Below, piece after piece: positions 1-10,449 of a stretch of DNA of 64,000 nucleotides. Both the position numbers and the translations under genes were made by a program. This DNA is from Rhizodiscina lignyota (lineage: Eukaryota > Ascomycota > Dothideomycetes > Aulographales > Rhizodiscinaceae). The stretch covers positions 124,001 through 188,000 of the forward strand of contig ML978142.1 of the NCBI GenBank assembly GCA_010015805.1. The letters are read 5' to 3'. Every line of letters starts with the position of its first letter. Position 1 is the first letter of the stretch. The notes under the pieces are model-generated. The model did not search any database. It saw nothing but the letters and a program-made list of their open reading frames with translations, and had not been told where the DNA came from.

Positions 1-895
1 GTTCCAGTCGTGCAGTTTTAGAGGGACATTGCCAGTAGCGTGCGCGAGGTCCCAGCCTACTGTTATGCCGCGAGCTTGTGCATAGGAGGTTATGGTGGGG
101 ATGTCGAAGAACTGGCCCGAGTAAAATTGTACACCCGGGAGGAGGAGGAGGGCGGTGGAGGAGGCATGGGCGTCGATGAGGGAAAGAATCTGAGAGGTTG
201 GAAGGTAGTGGTTGCGCGATTCGGTCGGATCGAGGAATATCATCGCGTCATCTATCGAGAGGTTGTGGTGCAAGATTTGTGACTCAACTGCATACTGCGG
301 ACGTCAGAAAAACGCGGAGTAGGAGAGAGAGAGGACACATGCATGATCACTCGGGAAAGCCTTTCTCTCAAGGATAATCTTGTATCTCTCCTTCGTCGGC
401 CGGTAAAAGCTCGCCATTAACAGATGCAAATTCGCGGTCAAGCTCGCCATCACCGCGACTTCGCTGGACTGCGCCCCGACGATCTTGCTCAGCGGTACCT
501 TCGGATCATCTCCAATGTCTAGCCAAGGCGATGTCAATTGGTCCTCGAGCTCTGTAAAGTGTCCAAAAACGCCCTTCGAACCCCATACCCTCAGATATCT
601 TTGTACGTATTCGGATACTCGTTTCGGCTGGAGGCCCAACGAGTTGCCGCAAAGGTAGGTGCAGGGCTCCGCTTCGTCGTTCTTCGTGGCAGCTGGAAGC
701 GCTCAGTTGTGGAAATTGAGAGTTATGGCGCTAGTGCTAACCGTCTTTTGTAGCTGTGCGCCGTTTGATGTCTGCCTTGCTTGGGATGATGAACTCTTCG
801 CGGAGGTGGCGGAGAGGGTCCGCGGAATCAAGAGACTGCGCATATTGGAGGGATGATCTTGTGCCGGTTTCGTTCGGAGGAGGTTGGCTAGACAT
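1..895 (-). CDS. BNA5: Kynureninase, N-terminal 266 residues (cut by window edge)
   Basis: PLP enzyme that cleaves kynurenine or 3-hydroxykynurenine to (hydroxy)anthranilate plus alanine, in the tryptophan-to-NAD pathway. I read three exons on the minus strand from the ATG at 895. The introns are 693-741 (GT-AG) and 295-342, the latter with GC-AG ends. Joined exons give [13 protein letters not shown] near residue 60, then a block ending in ERKAFPSD, then [15 protein letters not shown] and [10 protein letters not shown] at the left edge, all in the order found in fungal kynureninases. The remainder of the roughly 470-500 residue enzyme, including the PLP lysine, lies outside the window. Both joins restore the family reading exactly, so the identification is firm. 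Confidence 0.93.
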
Positions 896-1199
896 AGTCT
901 AGTATGAGCTCGATGCTGCGATGTCAAACTAATCGTAAGTCGGTCTCTGAGTGACAGAAGGGAGGAGATGACTCTAATTTCGGCAATGATGCAACGCCAA
1001 GCCGAATGTACGGACCGAGCCGCCGCTAATGCAACTTTAATCAACTTAGCGCCAGATTAATCAGATGGATCAGATTGAGTGCTCTGAGGCCAAAGTGCAA
1101 CCGTCACCGCCTTCTAACGATGGGACACGAAGACTAGACCATGCATCTGAGGGAAAGATGTTTGGAGATATCCCAGCTTTATCGGAGCTTTAGTAGCGC

Positions 1200-1336
1200 A
1201 ACAATTCAAAGCCTTCCTCTGGGAACTAAAACAGCAGTGCAAGCGCGACGTCTCACATACCTTGAAGCGCAGGAGCTAATTGATCTTCGGCGTTCTAGGC
1301 TGTCGAGCGGCCAACTATCTTGTCAGCCTTGAGCCA
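1200..1336 (-). repeat. Dispersed diverged repeat, copy A
   Basis: Read on the minus strand, this stretch begins GGCTGACAAGATAGTT and runs through a CCTGCGCTTCAAGG block. It aligns with copy B (3090-3236), which starts GGCTGACAAAATATCTTG and has CTTGCACTTCAAGG at the same place. The stretch lies between the kynureninase start and the dihydrofolate synthase stop, in a non-coding gap (896-1426). No open frame or terminal repeats are visible. Identity fades after about 90 nt, so the right limit is approximate. Confidence 0.6.
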
Positions 1337-1426
1337 AGCGACAGACACTGTCAGGAGGACAATGAAAGATTTGCCATTGGTAGAGGTGGCATCGTGCAAT
1401 GAATTGTGCTTTTGGTCGAGGGGGGA

Positions 1427-2791
1427 TTATTTATTACTGACGTCTCTCATAAGCTTCAGAACATTAGAGACTAGGTACAAACTGCCAGCCACAATCATTG
1501 GCCCGCCGTTCGCCGCTTTCGATGCTGCGCTGATAGCATCCAATGGGTTTTGCACCGCCTTGACGGCCTCGACATGTCGGTCAACACTCTGGACCGCCTG
1601 CATAATATCTGCTGCTGGCATTGGTTTTACCCAAGGCATTCCATCCACAGGTCCAAATTCTGTAACAAAGACTCTGTCCCCCCTCCGCAAGATATTCTTG
1701 AGGATGTCGCTCACATCCTTGCCTTGCGTAAACGCCAGCACCCAAGTGACCGGATCGCCGTCAAGGAACTTTTCTCTTATGCCAATGAAGACTTTGCCAT
1801 CCTTGTCGGCATTCTTCCCTCGTCCTGTCAAGCGATAGGTATTGAAGACGTATACAGCCAAACCCTCAGCCGAGTCGGCATTATGTGCTCCATCGAGAAG
1901 AATCTCTTGGCGCTGTCCGTCCAATAGTGGCGATATGTCCAGATGCTGTAGTCGGCCTGGTAATCTCGCGTCCATGACAGCCGGAACAAGGTCCCTAGCC
2001 GTCAGGAGTTCGGGAAGATTGAGTTGTGGCAGAGTGAGCTTGACTGTTTCGAAAGCACAAGCGATATTGTTCCGTTGGTGCTGCTGCGTGCGCATGGCCA
2101 GGCCGAACGAACGCCATCTCATTGCGCTTTTCCCAAACCGTGGTGTCCACGAAGAAGCCATCTCTTTTCTGATCTGCGGCAGATTCTTTGCGAGATGTAT
2201 TTTACCGGCACCCACGTCTTTCGCGACTTGCTTGATGACATCTAGCACTACGGGCGGGTTTGTCCCATCAACGATGCAGGGAACGCCAGGCTTGAGGATG
2301 CCTGCTTTCTCTTTTGCTATCTCTTCGATGGTGTTGCCTAGGAACGCCTGATGGTCCAGTCCAACCTTTGATATCACGGTAACGAGCGGCTTCTCCAGGA
2401 TATTGGTCGCGTCGAGTCTCCCACCCATCCCGACCTCCACAACGCCAACGTCGACATTTTCTTTCGTGAAAGCCTCGAATGCCGTTGCAGTCAACAACTC
2501 AAACTCCGACGCGCCAATCTTGCCAGTGCTATCCCGTTCAAGCACTTCCCTTTCGACTTGATTAAACAAATCTCGCGAAATATGCTTCTCATCCACATTT
2601 ATGCAGTCCCAGCGGTCGATGAGGTGCGGAGAGGTGAATCGGCCGGTACGGACGCCGCCGGCGTGTAACATCGCCGAGATGTACGCGCATATTGAGCCTT
2701 TGCCATTCGTGCCAGCGACGTGGATGGCTTTCCATGGTCGAGGACGGTTGTGGAGGAGTTGGGTGATGCGTGAGAGGCCGAGCTCTATCAT
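1427..2791 (-). CDS. FOL3: Dihydrofolate synthase (Mur ligase family)
   Basis: ATP-dependent ligase that joins glutamate to dihydropteroate, making dihydrofolate. Single uninterrupted frame of 454 residues. The ATP-binding loop GTNGKGS is at residues 27-33. It is followed by TGRFTSPHL, the Mur-ligase block VVEVGMGGRLDATN, SKVGLDHQAFLG and IAKEKAGILKPG, and a C-terminal domain opening with ILLDGAHN. The length and the lack of a long mitochondrial leader fit FOL3 rather than folylpolyglutamate synthase (MET7), though the two families are close relatives. The start (MIELGLSRI) matches where fungal FOL3 proteins begin. Upstream, 2792-3483 is non-coding apart from repeat copy B. Confidence 0.92.
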   Translation of the reverse strand: MIELGLSRITQLLHNRPRPWKAIHVAGTNGKGSICAYISAMLHAGGVRTGRFTSPHLIDRWDCINVDEKHISRDLFNQVEREVLERDSTGKIGASEFELLTATAFEAFTKENVDVGVVEVGMGGRLDATNILEKPLVTVISKVGLDHQAFLGNTIEEIAKEKAGILKPGVPCIVDGTNPPVVLDVIKQVAKDVGAGKIHLAKNLPQIRKEMASSWTPRFGKSAMRWRSFGLAMRTQQHQRNNIACAFETVKLTLPQLNLPELLTARDLVPAVMDARLPGRLQHLDISPLLDGQRQEILLDGAHNADSAEGLAVYVFNTYRLTGRGKNADKDGKVFIGIREKFLDGDPVTWVLAFTQGKDVSDILKNILRRGDRVFVTEFGPVDGMPWVKPMPAADIMQAVQSVDRHVEAVKAVQNPLDAISAASKAANGGPMIVAGSLYLVSNVLKLMRDVSNK

Positions 2792-3089
2792 GGCGAGGCG
2801 CGGCCCACTGAGATTTCAAGGTGACATGGCTGGCTTTGGATCGTACGGTATAGGCCGCCCTACTTAGCTGGAATAGGTTGGAGGAATGGTGGGTGCTTTC
2901 AAAATGGAGAACCCTGGGAGTTTGGCAGCTGCAAGTTCCACGAATTTGATGACTAAGCCGATACGCCTGCGTCTGATGTGGACGTCGAGTATCTACGTGT
3001 GCAAGCTGCAAGTTGAGCGCCCGTAAATGATCGACTTGGAGCTCGACATTCATGCACATGGTGCATTAAAGTAAAGCAATGCTTGCTGT

Positions 3090-3236
3090 TCGTGGGGAAC
3101 CCCAAGTACGCTCCAAAGAAGGTGGAATAAGGAGAATTGAGCTTTGAGATGCAGTCTCGTCTGCCTTGAAGTGCAAGAGCTGCTCGCCCTTGGGCGTTCC
3201 AGATTGCCTGGCGGGCAAGATATTTTGTCAGCCTAG
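3090..3236 (-). repeat. Dispersed diverged repeat, copy B
   Basis: The best preserved core of the repeat family. On the minus strand it contains GCCAGGCAATCTGGAACGCC, then GAGCAGCTCTTGCACTTCAA, then GACGAGACTGCATCTCAAAG. Copies C (about 26121-26210) and D (about 34908-34995) show the same blocks in the same order, and copy A shares its first half. It sits between the dihydrofolate synthase and the DEN1-like protease. No coding capacity seen. Confidence 0.65.
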
Positions 3237-3483
3237 AAACATTCAAGTCATTCCTTTCTACATTTAGTTTCTGGGCAAACTCCAATTGAATCCGGTTATA
3301 ATTTGGTATCATCGTCGCAGGCAACTTGACACCAATTCAGGATTGTCCCTATCGTACCCCCTTCGCTTCATGCTCTGAATCCAAACCCTCAACGCCACGC
3401 CAAAATGAATGCAAATGCTCGTAAAGACGAATATCCCTCTTGTCTCATGTCCATTGTCGTTTATAGTAGAACTCCGAGCATCA

Positions 3484-4655
3484 TTAATCACCGATTCTCG
3501 GTGGACTCTTTGACTGGTCGTCCTTCTTCCGGAAAGGACTGACACTCCGCCTGTAAAGTGTAAGTAGCAGGGCGGGAAAGATTTCAGGTGACAACTTACG
3601 ATCTACGCCTTTCGCCTTCCTTTCTGAAGCTTTCTATGATCCTCAACATATCCTTCCGTCCTTCCTTTGCATTGACCTCCCTTCCCGCCATGTTCATGCT
3701 AACCCTCGAGCTCGAGTCTGCCGTTAACAGTCTCTTAAGCAGCAAATGCTTCATCAGCAAGCAGACGAACACTCCGCAGTCGCTACCATTCTCTTGCTGT
3801 GGTGTATCATCCATAGGAACGAATCTTATTGGCGCGCCCAATAACATAGCCAGCTTGTGCGCAGCCGCTTGCGCCGGGCGCAGATTGTCGCCTCCGAGGC
3901 TATCGTAATGGAAAGCGACACCGTCGATAAGACTGACAAGTAGAAGCGACCAGTGTGAGCCCCCCTCCGCGAGCTCAACTGAAGGATTATCGTTTATGGG
4001 GAGAAATATGTGGGTAGTCTTCGAGAAGTCGGGTAAGGCGTCCTTGATGGTCGTAGGATCGGGGGTGTTCATGAGCATGAATGACATGGAGGGTCGGAGG
4101 AGGATGATGTGCGCTTTTGGGAATTGCTGGAGTTTCTCATGTTCGAGGTATCTACGGCCATGAGATCAGTGAGTGCTTCCCTGAGACGGAAGCGGACGTA
4201 CTCTTCCCAGAACGCTATCGCCTAATCGCTGGCCGTTAGTGACGCGTAAAACAGTCCATGAATGGCTCTTACGTTGTCCGTTAACCAGTCGTTCTTTATG
4301 GACTCGACATCTCCCTTCGTCACTAATCACGCGTGAGTCGATACGAATCGAGATACGCTCGTAAGACACACGCGTACTTACAGCGCACGTCGTGATCTTG
4401 CTTAGAGTTAGTACAAGTGCATAGAAGTAGGAATGGGTGTCTTACAGCTCAAATACGCGTCCTGAGGGTCTAGCTGGAATCCGAATATAATTTAGCATGA
4501 GCTTAATATTGGCGCGACAAGATGCCATTGGCCCCTCTCCATGTGTTCGGGAGGTCTTCTGGAGGGTCGCAAACATAATCAAAGACTTTAGAGAGGCGTA
4601 CATTGTCTCCAAAGTGCCTGCTCACCCTTCCGCCGAAGGGGTGAAAGCCAGACAT
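3484..4655 (-). CDS. DEN1: Ulp1/SENP8-type cysteine protease (deneddylase DEN1-like), with very short exons
   Basis: C48 protease expected to process or remove NEDD8 (possibly SUMO). The catalytic region shows GGSHWSLLLV (His), FHYDSLGG (Asp) and ENGSDCGVFVC (Gln-region and Cys). The upstream part reads DAYLSYHDVRL, then NDWLTDNAIAFWEEYLEHE, the usual DEN1 entry. Getting this frame needs a 15-nt exon at 4382-4396 and a 20-nt exon at 4202-4221, with introns 4397-4445, 4323-4381, 4222-4272 and 4152-4201. A last intron, 3551-3599, replaces a short read-through end with an Arg/Ser-rich tail (SRSVSPFRKK). The ATG at 4655 (MSGFHPFGG) is likely, but the first two exon joins between 4455 and 4630 are uncertain. 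Confidence 0.82.
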
Positions 4656-5123
4656 CTTGATGGTGGGGAAGTTCGAAGGGCGAGGGGATCCGCGGAAACG
4701 CACAGGTGTGGGGGGAAACGTGAAAGAGACAGTGTGAGGAAGTGAGTTGGAGAGAATTCGAGCGCAGATACAGTGTTCACAGTCCTGCTATGGAGTGTTT
4801 GATATTCTCCCTCTTTCCTGCCTCGTGAGTCTCGTCCGCCCCGCCCCGCTCCCTTTTGGGAATTGCAGGCATTTCAAATCTCAGATCTACCCCTGTCGTC
4901 GAGTCATGGGCTTTTGCAATTCTACTCCGTACGTTGAGATTGTCACTGCGCTTTTGATAGGCAGTGAGGTGCCATTCATCTATCTTCAAAGTGCCTAACG
5001 CCACAACATCCGTCTGATTTGCAGATATGCTTTTGAGTCGATGAAACCATCGATGGAGAGTTTTGCTCAGCCTCGAGCTCGCACTCGCCCTTCGCCATTT
5101 TGGATCACCTCTCCAACTCAAGC
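4656..5123. other. Gap: presumed DEN1 promoter
   Basis: Lies upstream of the DEN1-like gene and downstream of the unknown gene at 5.1-5.9 kb, both on the minus strand. Open frames here are short and match no family I know. Nothing else seen. Confidence 0.4.
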
Positions 5124-5926
5124 TCATGAAATCAAGACCTTCCACGCATCATCTCCATAGGAAAACACCCACTCTGGGATCCCATGAAAGCCTTGGAAGC
5201 TACAGTGCTCCATCCAATCTTGAGTCCATTCGTCAACATCTTCATACGCGTCAACTTTCACGCCCTTATTTTGCTCCCTTCGCTCATCGATCCTCCTATA
5301 TGCCTCTGCAACCTTTTCTTCTGTTCCGGCAATTGTGCGTAAGGTTGGTCCGTATCGAACGTCTGGGACGGCGTGAAAGGTACGTCGCACCTCTGGCCAG
5401 CGCTGGTTTCCGGTCCAGGTGCGAATGTCAGATGGGTGCCTGACAGGATTCTCATCCAAAGAGACAGATTCACTGTCTTCAGTAATATCGATGTTGGGGC
5501 CACACTTCGCCAAGAACAAGACTTGTTTCTCACATCCGTCATCCACTGTCCGATCCAAGAAACTTTGTGCTATCCACTCATCGAATACCGGGTCGTGCCC
5601 ACTTGGCGCTCTCGGATCGTACACTGTCCGAGTGGTAGGATCCAATACATGGGCACCATCATGGCTTGAGCGATAGATGGTAACAGAGCTCCCGGACTCG
5701 TATCCATCCTTTCTGAGAATGACATCGTTGAAGTCACGGGGCAGTGAGAGTCTCACCCAGTTAAACTTTTGCCACCAATTGAAATTGTGTGCGGGAATGT
5801 TTGGATCGCATACGAGGAGATTCAACTGACGCCAGCCTTTTCCATACTTTATGAATAGAGATTCAAAGTGCCTTGCACCGGATTCACGCCGTCAGCCTCC
5901 AGCTGTGGAGGTGTATCAGGCGCCAT
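5124..5926 (-). CDS. Unknown protein, about 240 residues
   Basis: I do not recognise this family. A long open frame ends at 5124 and is rich in Trp, Asp and Tyr: NWWQKFNWVRLSLPRDFND near the N-terminus, DPRAPSGHDPVFDEWIAQSF in the middle and VDEWTQDWMEHCSFQGFHG near the end. There is no signal peptide or membrane segment. The frame is open to about 5880 without its own ATG. A plausible start is the ATG at 5926 (MAPDTPPQLEADG), joined by a short intron of about 41 nt beginning GTGAAT and ending at TATGGAAAAGG. The 3' splice site is poor, so the first 13 residues are tentative. A regular composition over 230 codons supports real coding. Confidence 0.6.
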
Positions 5927-6508
5927 GATTGTGCAAAGAAAGAGGCAAAGTGTTGATGAGTGAGTGGAAAGAAAAAAGGAAGAAGCAGAGTTTGTTTGGA
6001 ACTACCTAGGTATATACGTACCTTTGTAGCTATCCTAACCTAATTGGTCCTAGCGCAAAGCATATTGTGTCGACAGCGGCGCTTGCACGACGAAGTTGAC
6101 GAAGAAACTGGAGAGGTGATGATGATGCCAATAGTCTGAGAGCGGCGCTGATAGAAGTGAATCCAACGGCAGTGCCAACTTACAATGAGCATACAAATGT
6201 GATGTCAGCAGTGGATGAAGCAGAGGACGGCATTACGGGCTGGATGGCGTGCTCCATGAAACTGACCACGCAACATGAGGCATTCGCAGCGTTTTCATAT
6301 TCATTGTTCTGGGCGGTTGAAGTCACTTGGTTCGCGAATTCGGGATGAGGTTGCCCGTTTAAAAGATCAATTTAACCAGAACTCTGTGGCTCCGGATCGA
6401 TACATCCCGGCTGCTTAACTTCGACCTATCACTATTCCAAATGCCCTCAACTTCTCCTCACCAAGGCCTCAACCCACGTGGTAACTATAGACGAACCGAA
6501 TCAAAGTC
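5927..6508. promoter_or_regulatory. Divergent promoter region
   Basis: Separates the unknown minus-strand gene from the plus-strand methyltransferase. It holds an A/G-rich stretch at 5935-5995 and a CACGTGG core near 6476, 33 nt before the methyltransferase ATG. No gene seen. Confidence 0.4.
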
Positions 6509-7387
6509 ATGGCTGCAAAAGTCGAGGCACGACCCCGTGAGCTGGAGCGAAACGAGCTCATGGACGGTGATGCCACGGACGTTGGGGCACGAGCAACATC
6601 GGTACCTTGGTACAACCCAGAGCTCACATCTATTCCGGGAAATGCACGAGAAATCCTAGAAAAATACTCTAAAATACCTCCCGAGCAGGTCGGAGATCAT
6701 GTCAAGGCCCTGCGGGAGAAAGCCTGGCAGGTCTACCCGTACCCGTGCATTGGCCAGTTCCGATTTCTCGACATGAGTATCGAGGAAATGGACTCTTATC
6801 CAGAGATGCTGAAGAGGCTAAAGAGCGGCGACAAGCTGCTAGATCTAGGCTGCTGTTTTGGGCAGGAGATTAGAAAGCTCGTTTTTGACGGAGTCCTGTC
6901 GGAGAATTTGTTTGGCGCGGATCTACATCAAGATTTCTTCCAACTGGGATACGACCTTTTCTGCGATCGGGACACGTTGAAAGCTCGATTCATACAGGCC
7001 GATATATTCGACAAAGACAATGCCTTGCAGGACCTGAGGGGAAGCTTGGACATTGTTTATACCGGGAGCTTCTTCCATGTCTTTGGCTACGAGGGACAAC
7101 TTAAAGCGGGTAGAGAAGTTGCCAAATTGTTGAAGGGAAAGGGTAGTATGGTGGTGGGAAGGCAAATAGGCAGCGTAAACCCAGGAGAGCGGGAGCACAG
7201 GACGAATCCGGATGGAAAGATGATGAGGCACAACTTGGAGAGCTGGAGGCAGCTGTGGGAGCGAATTGGGGAAGAGCTTGGAATAAAGTTTTCGGTGACT
7301 GGGAAAATACTACCAATCGATGAAGAGTTTAAGCATTTCCATAAGCCGGATACGAGGAGGCTTTGGTTTGAAGTAAAGCGGGAGTAG
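6509..7387 (+). CDS. SAM-dependent class I methyltransferase, AdrK/Trt5-like
   Basis: Single exon, 292 residues. The SAM-binding motif I is LLDLGCCFGQEIRKL around residue 112. It is followed by FGADLHQDFFQLGYDLF, an acidic motif II (FIQADIFD), and DIVYTGSFFHVFGYEGQ before the last strands. The leader WYNPELTSIPGNAREILEKY with YPYPCIGQFRFLDM is a pattern I associate with fungal AdrK/AusD/Trt5-type O-methyltransferases of meroterpenoid pathways. No polyketide synthase, terpene cyclase or prenyltransferase is nearby, so a secondary-metabolite role is not supported by context. The substrate is unknown. The start has good context (GTCATGG). Confidence 0.85.
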   Translation: MAAKVEARPRELERNELMDGDATDVGARATSVPWYNPELTSIPGNAREILEKYSKIPPEQVGDHVKALREKAWQVYPYPCIGQFRFLDMSIEEMDSYPEMLKRLKSGDKLLDLGCCFGQEIRKLVFDGVLSENLFGADLHQDFFQLGYDLFCDRDTLKARFIQADIFDKDNALQDLRGSLDIVYTGSFFHVFGYEGQLKAGREVAKLLKGKGSMVVGRQIGSVNPGEREHRTNPDGKMMRHNLESWRQLWERIGEELGIKFSVTGKILPIDEEFKHFHKPDTRRLWFEVKRE

Positions 7388-7981
7388 ACTGAATGAGAAA
7401 CTGTACTCCGTATTTTATGCTGCTGACAGGGACCACATATCGTCTCCATCATTCTTGTTCCAAGGCCTCCGTCATAGTTTTCCTTCTGCCGTACTTTCCA
7501 GCGTCCCGCCATCCGCGAACATATTGGCTTCCAAAAATTAGAAGAGGAAGGGAAAAAGGGGGATGTTTGGAGAGATATACCTATGGCCAGGGCAGCCAAC
7601 TAACCCAATATGCTCTAGCGCCCATCCACTTCGTCGAAGAACTGCCGACCTTGGATCGCCGACATGGATTCAGCTCGTGGCGGATGGCCTTTTCAGAAAC
7701 TCGCACACGACATTGCAGTCTCGTAATATTCTCAAAGCGTTCGACCTTGTCTTGTACCTGCGTCGAACCCTGGCAAAAGTATTCATTATCTCTCTTGCTT
7801 TCAATTGCCGTGCGACGACATCAATTCCCAACCTCAAAGGTGTCTTCCAAATACTCCCTACCCCTCATCTTGAAGCCCCAGAGGCGAGTGTGTGATCTCA
7901 TAGCTACGTTCTCTTCAGTTTTGTTCGATTGAGGGGATTCTGTTCAGAGACACTCAATTACTCCGCATATACAATCCCACA
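7388..7981. other. Gap: methyltransferase 3' end and MetE-like promoter
   Basis: Non-coding interval between two plus-strand genes. No repeat, RNA gene or convincing open frame seen. Confidence 0.4.
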
Positions 7982-9187
7982 ATGGCACCACCATTCCGAG
8001 CGGAGCACATGGGCTCCCTCCTCCGTCCGCAGAACCTCCTCGACGTCCGTGCCGCCATCCGCGACGGCAAATCCCCCGAGGAAGCTGGCCTCGCGGCCGT
8101 GGAGAAGCAAGCCGTCGGCGACGTCGTCAAGATGCAGCTCGATCTGGGCTTCCGTGCCGTCACGTCGGGCGAGTTCGTGCGCACTCGCTTCTGGGGCTTG
8201 ATGTGGGACGAGTTCCAGGGCACCACGCGCCTCCAGGATGCGGAGGCAGCCATGTTCAGACTGTATCATCCGGACGTGGTGAGTCTGATTGAGAAGGATC
8301 GGAAGGTCATGCCTGGGGATAGTGTCATTGCCGGTGAGAAGTTGAGCTATGATCCTAAAGCGTCTGTGTCGAACGTGCACGAGTTGCAACTCGTCCAGCA
8401 GTTTGTGCCAAAGGAGCGATGGGGCGATATCAAATTAACCATGATTACGCCGTCTTGGTTCCACATGCGGTACAAGGAGGGCAGCGCGTACTCGAATGAC
8501 GCTTATGCAAATGACGCCGAGTACTTCAAGGGTGTGGCTGGCGTTTACCAAGCGGAGCTGGACCAGCTCTACAAAGCAGGACTGAGGAACGTGCAGTTTG
8601 ACGACCCGAATATGGCTTACTTCTGCTCGCAAAAGTTCAGGAAAGGATGGGAGGAGGACAAGGACAACAGCGGAACGGTCGAAGATCTACTAGACTCGTA
8701 CATTGCGCTGTACAACGACTGCATCAGCAAATGTCCATCGGATATGCACACCGGCATTCACCTTTGCAGAGGCAACTTCATCGGTGGCCGACATTTCGCT
8801 GAGGGAGCCTATGACATTATCGCGAAGAAGCTGTTCCAGAATATGGACGTCAATACTTTCTACCTCGAGTACGACACCGAGCGAGCCGGAGGCTTTGAGC
8901 CGCTAAAGTTCTTACCAAAGAACAAAAATGTTGTCATTGGTGCAATTAGCACCAAGTTGCCCCAATTAGAGGGCAAGGAGGCTGTGAAGCAGCGGATATA
9001 CAGCGCCGCCGATTTCGTTGCAGAAGGCAGCGGCCAGTCGAGAGAGGAGGCGCTAAAGAGGATCTGCTTGAGCCCGCAATGTGGATTCAGCACGCATGAG
9101 AGTGGGTACCCACTGAGTGAAGATGAAGAGAAGGCCAAGTTGTCGATGATCCGACAGCTCGCTGATGAGATCTGGGGAGAGCCGTAA
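7982..9187 (+). CDS. MetE C-terminal-domain-like zinc methyltransferase family protein
   Basis: Stand-alone homologue of the catalytic C-terminal barrel of cobalamin-independent methionine synthase, 401 residues against roughly 760 for full MetE. All expected zinc ligands are visible: His260 and Cys262 in GIHLCRGN, Glu296 in FYLEYDTERAGG and Cys367 in LSPQCGFST. The N-terminus AEHMGSLLRP and the block NVQFDDPNMAYF are typical of the short YxjG/YxjH-like members. It has no N-terminal folate-binding half, so methyl transfer to homocysteine from another donor, or a different thiol methylation or cleavage, is possible. Single exon; ATG context is ACAATGG. Cytosolic by appearance. Confidence 0.88.
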   Translation: MAPPFRAEHMGSLLRPQNLLDVRAAIRDGKSPEEAGLAAVEKQAVGDVVKMQLDLGFRAVTSGEFVRTRFWGLMWDEFQGTTRLQDAEAAMFRLYHPDVVSLIEKDRKVMPGDSVIAGEKLSYDPKASVSNVHELQLVQQFVPKERWGDIKLTMITPSWFHMRYKEGSAYSNDAYANDAEYFKGVAGVYQAELDQLYKAGLRNVQFDDPNMAYFCSQKFRKGWEEDKDNSGTVEDLLDSYIALYNDCISKCPSDMHTGIHLCRGNFIGGRHFAEGAYDIIAKKLFQNMDVNTFYLEYDTERAGGFEPLKFLPKNKNVVIGAISTKLPQLEGKEAVKQRIYSAADFVAEGSGQSREEALKRICLSPQCGFSTHESGYPLSEDEEKAKLSMIRQLADEIWGEP

Positions 9188-9789
9188 GAGATCGAAGTCT
9201 CCGGCTCGCATGGCGCTTGAGGGAAAAGGAAAGGGAAAGGCTGAAGAGCTTTCAACAAAAGCAGATTTTTGCTTCATGATTTGATACCAAGTGGTGTACA
9301 TATAGATGGATTCAACTTCCATCAGCAAAAGGCAGGGTATAAGCTCGGAAGGAAAAAATAAATGGATCTTCTCTTCCTTTTAAAAGGAATCATTAAGAGA
9401 AATTCCCATCAACAGCTCTTTTAAACTTCAAAGCTTCCTTCAAACGCGATTACATCACCAGCCAACCCTGATGGCTTCCTTCTTCGCGCCTCCAATACCG
9501 AGGCTCTTCTCCCATACAGGGGCTGGTTCTGCGCCCACATCACACAAGACGCCATGGCTAAAATGAGCAGATTACGCATTCCATACATGCAATTTGACAG
9601 TCCATTGGATTATCCGCGCGCCATTAGCTGCCTTCGAATTCCTTCCTGCCATCAGTCATGTTCTCGAGGATCCCGTCGATCCGCATGGCAGCCGTCTCCT
9701 CAAAATGATAGTGATTGCGCAACGTCGATTTCGTAACATCGATTCGTCGTTGATAGTTCGTCCGAAGTGGAAACTTCCCATAGCAGCCG
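9188..9789. other. Gap between convergent genes
   Basis: 3' flanks of the MetE-like gene (plus) and the small membrane protein gene (minus). Contains an A-rich stretch at 9340-9400. Nothing else seen. Confidence 0.4.
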
Positions 9790-10449
9790 TTACCAAATCC
9801 CCCATCCGAACAACCTCTGCACCCCCCAAACCGTACCACCCACCACAATAACCCCAGCACTGACAATCCACACCTCAACTCTCCCGATCCCCTCCCATGC
9901 GTCCTCAAGCTGCACCTTCGCCATCTTCCTATGCTTCTTCCTCGTAAACCACGACTTCTTATTCACCGGCTTGTGTGCACTCCCATCCGTCGCCGGATTC
10001 CGGGTTGCGTTCTGGCCGGCATCGTCCTTCTGCCACGTGGCGTTCGCAGGATCCTGATACGGTTCGGGATCGATCCAATTGGATGGTGAGAAGCGCGACC
10101 AGATGGATGAGTTCGCTCTAGAATATTGCTGCGAGACGCGCCAGGCGCGGTCGCGGCGCTCGACGAGGCAGAGGGATATTAGGAATGATGTGAATAGGAG
10201 AGGTGATATGATGATCTATGGTTGTTAGCTTTACGCCTTTGTTTTCCCAAGTTGGTTCAAGCGCACCCTCTGCCAGAGCGAGTCTGGCGTGGCCTCCTTC
10301 TCGCACTCCTCGCACGCCAACGATGACTCCGATGACGACGGTCGCAAAGGCGGAATGTTGTTGAAGGGATCAGACTTTCTGTGATGGTGGCGATGAGGCA
10401 ATGGGGATGTCGCAGTTGTCGTAGCTGTTGTTCCTTGTGCGCTCGCCAT
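9790..10449 (-). CDS. Small two-helix membrane protein, unknown
   Basis: Two exons joined by an intron at 10216-10266 (GTGCGC start, GCTAAC branch site, TAG end). The product is about 202 residues. A Ser/Thr/His-rich head (residues 1-60) leads to a first membrane helix IIISPLLFTSFLISLCL. A charged loop follows, with NATW and NATR glycosylation-like sites and the basic run SWFTRKKHRKMAK. A second helix, VEVWIVSAGVIVVGGTVWGV, lies close to the C-terminus (FGWGIW). I do not recognise the family. The intron joins the frames cleanly and the hydrophobic pattern is regular, which supports a real gene. Orientation in the membrane is not clear. Confidence 0.72.

Noticed and set aside
538-1044. Overlapping open frames on both strands near the left edge
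   Set aside because: They overlap kynureninase exons and intron and show no family content.
4777-5145. Possible minus-strand gene between DEN1 and the unknown protein
   Set aside because: The frame overlaps the unknown gene's end and has no recognisable motif or good start.
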